From the NCBI RefSeq assembly GCF_000230695.2, contig NC_020541.1:3720001-3784000 (forward strand): a stretch of 64,000 nt of DNA, given 5' to 3'. Of the stretch, positions 1 through 6,880 are shown in pieces; positions within the stretch are counted from its first letter, which is position 1, and each line of letters starts with the position of its first letter. Under the pieces are notes generated by a model that did no database searches, was not told the DNA's origin, and saw nothing but the letters and a program-made list of their open reading frames with translations. Origin of the DNA: Rhodanobacter denitrificans (GTDB taxonomy: Bacteria; Pseudomonadota; Gammaproteobacteria; Xanthomonadales; Rhodanobacteraceae). Position numbers and translations under genes: made by a program.

Positions 1-197
1 ACGCCCTGCTACGCGGCATCACGGCCCCCACCGCGATGCTGCTGGCGCGGCCCGCCACGGCTTACCTGCCCACGCCGATGATGCACTCGCGCGCTGCCTG
101 CGTGGCGGACATCACCGTCAGCCACATGGAAGGCGGCCACCACCTGCATCTCGAACATCCGGCCGACGTCGCCGCGTGGATCGACGCGGCGACGTGA
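1..197 (+). CDS. alpha/beta hydrolase, C-terminal fragment
   Basis: The reading frame is open from the left edge (first full codon at base 3) to a TGA at 195-197, giving the last 64 residues of a protein. The segment GGHHLHLEHP followed by a short helix resembles the C-terminal strand and helix of alpha/beta-hydrolase proteins, where the histidine after the last strand completes the catalytic triad. The nucleophile and acid lie outside the window, so the substrate cannot be judged. The next gene is convergent, with its stop at 208, leaving only about ten bases between them. Family assignment is inferred from this tail alone. Confidence 0.55.
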   Translation, partial: ALLRGITAPTAMLLARPATAYLPTPMMHSRAACVADITVSHMEGGHHLHLEHPADVAAWIDAAT

Positions 198-207
198 CGC
201 ATGCGCC

Positions 208-1938
208 TCAGGGCTGCTTCAACCCCAGCACGTCGAGCCCCTGCTCGAAGCGGATGTCGACCGGGATATGCGCCTGGTCGAGCCGCTTCAGGTCGCCGGC
301 CAGTTCGGCGTCGACGGCGCCCATGCGGTCGGTGAGCTGCCGGGCGGCGTCATAGTCGCCGTCGCCCTGGATGGTCAGCAGCTTGGCCGACAGCGCGTTC
401 ATCGCCGCGGTCATCTTGTCGAAGTCGACGCGGTAGCGGCCGGTCTTCTCATCGCGGCTGAACGCGCCCTGCTGCTTGAAGAAATTGAAGCGCACCATGT
501 TCGCCTTGGCGTGCGCGTCGGACGCGCCGAAACGTACCGAGCGCAGGATGCCGGCGAGGAAGGTGACGTAGTTGTCCATCAGCTTCGACTTGTCCAGCTC
601 GCCCTTGTCGGCCAGCTTCGTCACCATGTACAGGCCGAGGATGTCCGCCTTGCCTTCCTCGAAGCTGGAGGCTTGGTCCTTCAACGCCTTGCGCACGGTG
701 CCCTTGCCGTCGAGTGTTTCCTTGATGCCGAGGCCGTGCGCCACCTCGTGGAACATGGTGTTCTGGAAGAACGCATCAAAGGTCAGGTTCTTCTGCTGGT
801 CGTCGGCGATCAGTTCCTTCGCGATCGGCAGCATGATCTGGTCGAACTTCGCCTGCATCACGTTTTCCAGCTGCAGGCGGCGGGTGCCCTTCTTCAGCTG
901 CACCTGCTCGTCGTTGGGCAGGTTGATCGCGATGGTCTTGGCGCCGACGTTGGCGTCGCCGCCGTAGTACACCGCGAAGTAGGCGTTGAGGTCGGCGTCG
1001 GAACCGGGCTTTTCCGCCTTGTACTTGTCGGCCACCGGCAGCTCGCGCTGCAGCTCGGGCAGGTATTTCGCGAAGCGCGCCAGCTTCTTGCTCCAGGCCT
1101 GGTCCTTGATCAGCACGTAGGATTCGTAGCTGGCCTTGTAGCCGTAGAGCTGGTCTTCATAGGTCTCGATCGGGCCGATCACGAGGTCGACCGGGTTGGT
1201 CTTCATGTCCATCCAGGCGAAATCGCTGGCCTGGTAGTCGTCGCTCTGCAGCGCGTCGGCGCGCAGCATGAGGTACTTGCGGAAGCCGGCATCCTTCGCC
1301 AGCTTCGCGGCGTGGCGCAGCAATCCGGCGGCCTTCGCCAGCTCGGGCTTGTACGCCTCGTGGTAGGGCACGCTGATCAGCTGGCCCTGCGCGTCGCGAC
1401 GCAGCAGGGTGTACAGCGCGGTCTTGTCCTTGAGGGTGGACTTCTCGAACTCGGCCTTGCTCATGTCGGCCGGGTAGAACTGCGCGCCGGCCGGGCGCAC
1501 GCCGATGCCGTCGACGAACGGCTTGTCGTTGTCCAGCCGGTCCCACGGGCCGTAGTTGATCCCGGCGAACTCGCGCGTGGCGGGGTCGGCGATCTTCGCC
1601 AGCAATGCATCCTTGTCGCCCCACGCCTGCTTCCAGTACAGCGCGTTCATGCTGTCGGCCGCCTCGACCAGCAGCGCGATCATCTTCTTCTGCCGCGCAT
1701 CGAACTTCGACAGGTCGGCACTGAGTTTCACCGTGGCGTAGTCGGCCAGGCGCTGCTGCACGACGGCGCTGGTGCCGGCGTCGGCGGCCGACGTGGCGGG
1801 CGACGCGACGGCGGCGCTGGCGGTCGGCGCCGGCGCCAGCTCCTCCTTTGACACCGGCGCCGTGGCGGTGCTCCCCTGGTTCGAGGAACAGGCGGCCAGC
1901 GCCAACAGCAGGCACACGGGAAGCAGACGTCGGAGCAT
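208..1938 (-). CDS. M49-type (dipeptidyl-peptidase III-like) zinc metallopeptidase lipoprotein
   Basis: The protein has 576 residues when started at the ATG at 1938, which gives a lipoprotein signal peptide (LLALAAC, Cys17 as lipidation site). The frame stays open upstream, but that extension is arginine-rich and would bury the signal. The zinc motif is HEVAH at 397-401, with EEGKAD at 427-432 supplying the third ligand (probably Glu428). This pairing is typical of the M49 family, although eukaryotic members carry HExxxH where this has HExxH. The family trims peptides, and here the enzyme would act at the periplasmic side of a membrane. It lies divergent from the MFS gene. The exact substrate is unknown. 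Confidence 0.8.
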   Translation of the reverse strand: MLRRLLPVCLLLALAACSSNQGSTATAPVSKEELAPAPTASAAVASPATSAADAGTSAVVQQRLADYATVKLSADLSKFDARQKKMIALLVEAADSMNALYWKQAWGDKDALLAKIADPATREFAGINYGPWDRLDNDKPFVDGIGVRPAGAQFYPADMSKAEFEKSTLKDKTALYTLLRRDAQGQLISVPYHEAYKPELAKAAGLLRHAAKLAKDAGFRKYLMLRADALQSDDYQASDFAWMDMKTNPVDLVIGPIETYEDQLYGYKASYESYVLIKDQAWSKKLARFAKYLPELQRELPVADKYKAEKPGSDADLNAYFAVYYGGDANVGAKTIAINLPNDEQVQLKKGTRRLQLENVMQAKFDQIMLPIAKELIADDQQKNLTFDAFFQNTMFHEVAHGLGIKETLDGKGTVRKALKDQASSFEEGKADILGLYMVTKLADKGELDKSKLMDNYVTFLAGILRSVRFGASDAHAKANMVRFNFFKQQGAFSRDEKTGRYRVDFDKMTAAMNALSAKLLTIQGDGDYDAARQLTDRMGAVDAELAGDLKRLDQAHIPVDIRFEQGLDVLGLKQP

Positions 1939-2121
1939 GGCGGTTCCTCGGCGAAGGGATCGCCCATGGTATCGCGCCGCACGTGCCGGCGGCGGTCGCG
2001 CCACGGATCGGGTGCGCCACGCCGCGGTGGCCGCGCTGGCCGGCGGACGCCGCCGAGCCAATGCACATGGCGCGCGGTCGCCATTCGGCTATCGTGCCCC
2101 TCCCCTTGCCTCGCCACGCCC

Positions 2122-3408
2122 ATGGTCCCGTCGCCACCTCCCTCCGTACCACGCCACCGGGCCGCACTGGCCTTCATCTACGTCACCGTGCTGCTGGACA
2201 TGCTGGCGTTCGGCATCATCATCCCGGTGCTGCCGCACCTGATCGAGCAACTGGCCGGCGGCGGCATCGCGAAGGCGGCGTGGTGGGTGGGCATCTTCAG
2301 CACGGTGTTCGCCATCGTGCAGTTCGGGTTCTCGCCGGTGCAGGGCGCGCTGTCGGACCGCTACGGCCGGCGGCCGGTGATCCTGATTTCCAACCTGGGC
2401 CTGGCGGTGGATTTCGTGGTGCTGGCGTTGGCGCCCACGCTGTGGCTGCTGTTCGCCGCGCGCATCCTGCTCGGCATGACCGCAGCCAGCTTCAGCACCG
2501 CCAATGCCTACGTCGCCGACGTGATCCCGAAGGAAAAGCGCGCCGCCGCATTCGGCATCCTCGGCAGCGCGTTCGGGCTGGGCTTCATCATCGGCCCCGG
2601 CGTGGGCGGCTTCCTCGGCGGCATCGCGCTGCGGCTGCCGTTCTGGGTGGCCGCCGGCCTGGCGCTGTGCAACTTCCTGTACGGCTGCTTCATCCTGCCC
2701 GAGTCGCTGCCGAAGGAGCGCCGCACGGCCCGGCTCGAACTGCACAGCGCGCACCCGTTCGGCTCCCTGAAACTGCTGCGCCGCTACCCGCAGGTGCTCG
2801 GCCTGGCGGTAGTGCTGTTCCTGGTCTACCTGGCGCACTACGTGCTGCAGACGGTGTTCGTGCTGTACGCGGATTACCGCTATGGCTGGGGCCCGCAGGC
2901 GGTCGGCTACGTGCTGATGCTGGTCGGCGCCTGCGACGGCTTCGTGCAGGCGGTGCTCACCGGCAGGCTCGCGCCGCGCTTCGGCGAACGCCGCGTGCTG
3001 CTGGCGGGCATGCTGTTCGGCGTGGGCGCGTTCCTGGTGATGGGCGTAGCCGACGTGGGCTGGGCGTTCCTGTTCGGGATTCCGTTGCTGGCGCTGTGGG
3101 GGCTGGCGATGCCGCCGATCCAGTCGATCATGACCCAGCAGGTCGATCCTTCCGAGCAGGGTCGGCTGCAGGGTGCGATCGGCAGCCTGGGCAGTTTCGC
3201 CGGCATCTTCGGGCCGTATCTGTTCGCCCAGGTGTTCGCGTTGTCGATCGCGCCGTCTTCGTCGGTGCACCTGCCCGGTGTAGCCTTCGTGCTTTCCGCC
3301 GCGCTGATGCTGGTCGGCATGCTGATCGCGGTTCGGGTGACGCGGCGGCCGCCGGTCGTCGTCCCTCCCGCCGAACCCACTCACCCACCACAGGAAGATC
3401 GTCCATGA
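2122..3408 (+). CDS. MFS transporter, TetA-like
   Basis: A 428-residue polytopic membrane protein with about twelve hydrophobic segments. The signature GALSDRYGRRPV in the loop after the second helix (around residues 70-80) is motif A of the drug:proton antiporter branch. The N-terminal LLDMLAFGIIIPVLP is characteristic of tetracycline-exporter-like proteins. The frame is open further upstream, but the ATG at 2122 precedes the first membrane helix by about fifteen residues and is the sensible start. The stop overlaps the next start (ATGA at 3405-3408), so the two genes are translationally coupled. The substrate is unknown; resistance cannot be inferred from sequence. Confidence 0.88.
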   Translation: MVPSPPPSVPRHRAALAFIYVTVLLDMLAFGIIIPVLPHLIEQLAGGGIAKAAWWVGIFSTVFAIVQFGFSPVQGALSDRYGRRPVILISNLGLAVDFVVLALAPTLWLLFAARILLGMTAASFSTANAYVADVIPKEKRAAAFGILGSAFGLGFIIGPGVGGFLGGIALRLPFWVAAGLALCNFLYGCFILPESLPKERRTARLELHSAHPFGSLKLLRRYPQVLGLAVVLFLVYLAHYVLQTVFVLYADYRYGWGPQAVGYVLMLVGACDGFVQAVLTGRLAPRFGERRVLLAGMLFGVGAFLVMGVADVGWAFLFGIPLLALWGLAMPPIQSIMTQQVDPSEQGRLQGAIGSLGSFAGIFGPYLFAQVFALSIAPSSSVHLPGVAFVLSAALMLVGMLIAVRVTRRPPVVVPPAEPTHPPQEDRP

Positions 3409-3911
3409 GCATTTCGATGTACCAGGTCGCCGTTCCCGTCTGCGTCCGCGCCCTGGGCAATCTCGCCCACGTGCTGAAGAAGGGCGAGCAGCACGCCAGG
3501 TCGAAGAATGTCAGCGACGAGGTGCTGCTGCAGACCCGGCTGATCCCGGACATGCTGCCGCTGATCAAGCAGATCCAGATCGCCTGCGACATGGCGACCC
3601 GCGGCACCGCCCGCCTGGCCGGCGTGGAGTCGCAGAGCTTCGAGGACAACGAGACCACGCTGGAGCAGGCCTACAGCCGCATCGAGCGCTCGATCGCGTA
3701 CATCAAGAGCTTCACGCCGGAACAGATCGACGGCAGCGAAACCCGTGCGATCCACCTGAAGATGCGCAACGGCGAGATGCACTTCGAAGGCCAGGCCTAT
3801 CTGCTGCACTTCACCCTGCCGAACCTGTTCTTCCACTGCACCACCGCCTACGACATCCTGCGCGAGGCCGGCACCGACATCGGCAAAACCGATTTCATCG
3901 GCAACGCCTGA
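3405..3911 (+). CDS. DUF1993 family protein
   Basis: A 168-residue soluble protein of the DUF1993 family, a DinB-like helical bundle group of unknown function. The N-terminal MSISMYQVAVPVCVRAL and the mid-protein pattern with LIPDMLPLIKQIQIACD match how I know this family. A good ribosome binding site (AGGAAG) lies within the end of the MFS gene, and the ATGA overlap couples the two. No catalytic residues can be named. DinB-like bundles often bind a metal through three histidines, but such a set is not evident here. Confidence 0.85.
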   Translation: MSISMYQVAVPVCVRALGNLAHVLKKGEQHARSKNVSDEVLLQTRLIPDMLPLIKQIQIACDMATRGTARLAGVESQSFEDNETTLEQAYSRIERSIAYIKSFTPEQIDGSETRAIHLKMRNGEMHFEGQAYLLHFTLPNLFFHCTTAYDILREAGTDIGKTDFIGNA

Positions 3912-3917
3912 CAAAGC

Positions 3918-3954
3918 GGCACGATGGCGGCCCGTGGGGGGCCGCCATCGTGCC
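3918..3954. terminator. long perfect hairpin after the MFS/DUF1993 pair
   Basis: A perfect inverted repeat with 16-bp arms (GGCACGATGGCGGCCC and its complement) and a 5-base loop starts seven bases after the DUF1993 stop codon. It would form a very stable RNA stem. No run of T follows on the plus strand, so it is not a canonical intrinsic terminator; it may act as an RNA 3'-end stabiliser. Confidence 0.5.
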
Positions 3955-4066
3955 GGAATTGCCAAAGTGTGATGCACACCACATTCGACCGCCGCCCCGT
4001 GGCCTGCCTTCTGCTTGCAGGGAAGTGACACCTCCACCGTCCCCTCCCCCATTCCGAGCAAGCGTC

Positions 4067-4288
4067 ATGGAACAGATCAAATGCATCATCGTCGGCGGCC
4101 CGCAGCATGGCCTGGTGCTCCGCCGCCCGTGGGACCGGCGCCGCCCGGCCCGGCTGTGCGTCATTGCCGCCGACGGTGAGCCGTGCATCGCCGCCGCCCG
4201 CCGGCACGACCGCAGCATGCGCCCGCACTACCTGCTGCTGCACCCGCGTGCCACCGGCGAACAGATCCTGACCATGCTGGCGGCCTGA
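4067..4288 (+). CDS. small hypothetical protein, 73 aa
   Basis: A short reading frame beginning MEQIKCIIVGGPQHG and ending at a TGA at 4286-4288. The N-terminal half reads like a single strand-turn unit, with a basic middle (RRPWDRRRPARL). The frame is open upstream to 3950 but without a better start. The ribosome binding site is weak. It lies between the DUF1993 gene and the flavoprotein, in the same direction. No family is recognised, and in GC-rich DNA a frame of this size can be spurious, though the opening reads like real protein. Confidence 0.45.
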   Translation: MEQIKCIIVGGPQHGLVLRRPWDRRRPARLCVIAADGEPCIAAARRHDRSMRPHYLLLHPRATGEQILTMLAA

Positions 4289-4456
4289 ACTGACGCATCG
4301 TGTCACCCCGGGGCCGCGCCGCGCAGGCGCCGGTGCCCGCCGGAAACCGGACACGATGTCGCAGGCCGGGCGCGCTTGTCGGCTGCGCACCGTCGCATCG
4401 ACAATAGTCGGCCGGGCCCACGCCCACTCCAGCCGACCGACCGTTCCGGGCCTCCC

Positions 4457-6103
4457 ATGCTGCGATTGACCGACCTCAGGCTGCCGCTCGACCACGGCGA
4501 GGCCGCGCTCACCGCCGCGATCCTCCGCCGGCTGGACATCGACGCCGCCGCCCTCACCGGCTGCACCATCGCCCGCCGCGGCTACGATGCGCGCAAGCGC
4601 GGCGCGATCATGCTGATCTACGCGCTGGACATCGACACCCCGCGCGAAGCCGAACTGCTCAAGCGTTTTGCCGACGACGCGCACGTGCAGCCCACGCCAG
4701 ACACCAGCTACCACTTCGTGGCCAAGGCGCCGCCGCGGATCGAACACCGCCCGCTGGTGATCGGTTTCGGCCCGTGCGGCCTGTTCGCCGGCCTGATCCT
4801 GGCGCAGATGGGCTTTCGCCCGATCATTCTCGACCGCGGCAAGGCCGTGCGCGAGCGCACCAAGGACACCTGGGACCTGTGGCGCAAGCGCGAACTGCAC
4901 CCGGAGTCGAACGTGCAGTTCGGCGAGGGCGGCGCCGGCACGTTCTCCGACGGCAAGCTGCACAGCCAGATCCGCGATCCGCAGCACCATGGCCGCAAGG
5001 TGCTGACCGAATTCGTCAAGGCCGGCGCGCCGGAGGAAATCCTCTACGTCAGCAAGCCGCATATCGGCACCTTCCGGCTGGTCTCGATGGTGGAGAACAT
5101 GCGCGCCACGATCGAAGCGCTGGGCGGCGAGATCCGCTTCAGCCAGCGCGTGGACGACCTGCTGATCGACACCGACGCCGCCGGCGAACGCCACATCCGC
5201 GGCGTGACCCTGGCCAGCGGCGAACAGCTGCGCGCCGACCACGTGGTGCTGGCGCTCGGCCACAGCGCGCGCGACACCTTCGAGATGCTGCACGCGCGCG
5301 GCGTGTACCTGGAAGCCAAACCGTTCTCGATCGGCTTTCGCATCGAGCACCCGCAGTCGGTGATCGACCGCGCCCGTTTCGGCCCGCAGGCCGGCCACCC
5401 GATGCTGGGCGCGGCCGACTACAAGCTGGTGCACCACGGCAAGGGAAATCAGGGCGGACGCGGGCGCTCGGTGTACAGCTTCTGCATGTGCCCCGGCGGC
5501 ACCGTGGTGGCCGCCACCAGCGAACCCGGCCGCGTGGTCACCAACGGCATGAGCCAGTATTCGCGCAACGAGCGCAACGCGAACGCGGCGGTGGTGGTCG
5601 GCATCGAGCCGTCCGACTTCGCCGCCTACGATGACAGTGGCAGCCCGCTCGCCGGCATCGCCCTGCAGCGTGCGCTGGAAAGCCACGCCTACGTGCTCGG
5701 CGGCGAAAACTACAACGCCCCGGCGCAACGGGTCGGCGATTTCCTCGCCGGCCGTCCCTCGCGCGACTGCGGCGAGGTGCTGCCGTCGTACCAGCCGGGC
5801 GTGACCTTCGGCAGCCTCGACAGCGCGCTGCCCGACTATGCGATCGCCGCGATCCGCGAGGCGCTACCCGCGTTCGAGCGGCAGCTGCGCGGCTACGCCA
5901 TGCCCGACGCCATCCTCACCGGCGTGGAGACGCGAACCTCCTCGCCCGTCCGCATCCAGCGCGACGTCAGCCTGCAAAGCCTCAACACCCGCGGCCTGTA
6001 CCCCGCCGGCGAAGGCGCCGGCTACGCCGGCGGGATCCTCTCCGCCGCCGTGGACGGCATCAAGGTGGCCGAGGCGGTGGCGCTGAGCATCGCCGGAAAC
6101 TGA
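4457..6103 (+). CDS. FAD-dependent dehydrogenase, COG2509 family
   Basis: A 548-residue flavoprotein. An N-terminal alpha/beta domain of about 95 residues precedes a Rossmann FAD-binding motif, VIGFGPCGLFAG (from about residue 101), followed by the acidic strand end ILDRG. The C-terminal GEGAGYAGGILSAAVDGIK is the second FAD-contact motif of this family. GEGGAGTFSDGKL in the middle is another strongly conserved COG2509 segment. The ATG at 4457 was chosen because the family begins with this small domain; an upstream in-frame ATG would add a low-complexity stretch. The physiological substrate of COG2509 proteins is not established. It stands alone between small genes. Confidence 0.85.
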   Translation: MLRLTDLRLPLDHGEAALTAAILRRLDIDAAALTGCTIARRGYDARKRGAIMLIYALDIDTPREAELLKRFADDAHVQPTPDTSYHFVAKAPPRIEHRPLVIGFGPCGLFAGLILAQMGFRPIILDRGKAVRERTKDTWDLWRKRELHPESNVQFGEGGAGTFSDGKLHSQIRDPQHHGRKVLTEFVKAGAPEEILYVSKPHIGTFRLVSMVENMRATIEALGGEIRFSQRVDDLLIDTDAAGERHIRGVTLASGEQLRADHVVLALGHSARDTFEMLHARGVYLEAKPFSIGFRIEHPQSVIDRARFGPQAGHPMLGAADYKLVHHGKGNQGGRGRSVYSFCMCPGGTVVAATSEPGRVVTNGMSQYSRNERNANAAVVVGIEPSDFAAYDDSGSPLAGIALQRALESHAYVLGGENYNAPAQRVGDFLAGRPSRDCGEVLPSYQPGVTFGSLDSALPDYAIAAIREALPAFERQLRGYAMPDAILTGVETRTSSPVRIQRDVSLQSLNTRGLYPAGEGAGYAGGILSAAVDGIKVAEAVALSIAGN

Positions 6104-6193
6104 GACTCCGGCCGGCAATTGATTCGCCGCGTTGCGGCCATATTTCAAGCAGGTCCGCGCAGCCACGCTGTCCGCCTCACGAAAGGTATCCCG

Positions 6194-6847
6194 ATGTCCA
6201 CGCCCGTTCCGCTTCGCATCGACTTCGTCTCCGACGTGTCCTGCCCGTGGTGCGCGATCGGGCTGGCGTCCTTGCAGCAGGCGCTGGCGAAGCTGGAAGG
6301 CGAGGTCAGTGCGCAGATCCATTTCCAGCCGTTCGAGCTGAACCCGCAGATGGCGCTCGAGGGCGAGGATGCGACCGAACACCTGGTGCACAAGTACGGC
6401 AGCAGCGCCGAACAGATCGACGCGAACCGCGCGGCGATCCGCGAGCGCGGTGCGGCGCTCGGCTTCGCCTTCAACATGGGCCGACGCAGCCGCGTCTACA
6501 ACACCTTCGACGCGCACCGGCTGCTGCACTGGGCCGGGCTGGAAGGGCGCCAGCTGGCGCTGAAGCGGATCCTGCTGCGCGCGTATTTCACCGACGGCGA
6601 GGACGTGAGTTCGCACGACACGCTGGCGCGGCTGGCCGTTGAAGCGGGGCTGGACGGCGAGCGGGCGCGGCAGTTGCTCGAAGGCAGCGAGTTTGCCGAC
6701 GAGGTGCGCGCGCAGGAGCAGTTCTTCACCTCGCGCGGCATCCACTCGGTGCCGGCCACCATCGTCAATGGCCAGCACCTGATCTCCGGCGGGCAGCCGC
6801 CGGAGGCGTTCGAGCAGGCGTTGCGGCAGATCGTCGCCGCCGGCTAG
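6194..6847 (+). CDS. DsbA-family oxidoreductase, FrnE-like
   Basis: A 217-residue protein with a thioredoxin fold interrupted by a helical domain. The active-site motif CPWC is at residues 17-20, after the strand RIDFVSDVS, and the cis-proline loop is represented by SVPATIVNG near the C-terminus. There is no signal peptide, so it should be cytoplasmic, as is usual for FrnE proteins, which are linked to disulfide isomerisation and oxidative stress tolerance. The ATG at 6194 follows a GAAAGG ribosome binding site. An in-frame upstream start at 6119 lacks support. Confidence 0.87.
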   Translation: MSTPVPLRIDFVSDVSCPWCAIGLASLQQALAKLEGEVSAQIHFQPFELNPQMALEGEDATEHLVHKYGSSAEQIDANRAAIRERGAALGFAFNMGRRSRVYNTFDAHRLLHWAGLEGRQLALKRILLRAYFTDGEDVSSHDTLARLAVEAGLDGERARQLLEGSEFADEVRAQEQFFTSRGIHSVPATIVNGQHLISGGQPPEAFEQALRQIVAAG

Positions 6848-6880
6848 GCAGGCTCGGCCGCGCCGCGACTGCGGCCCGGC

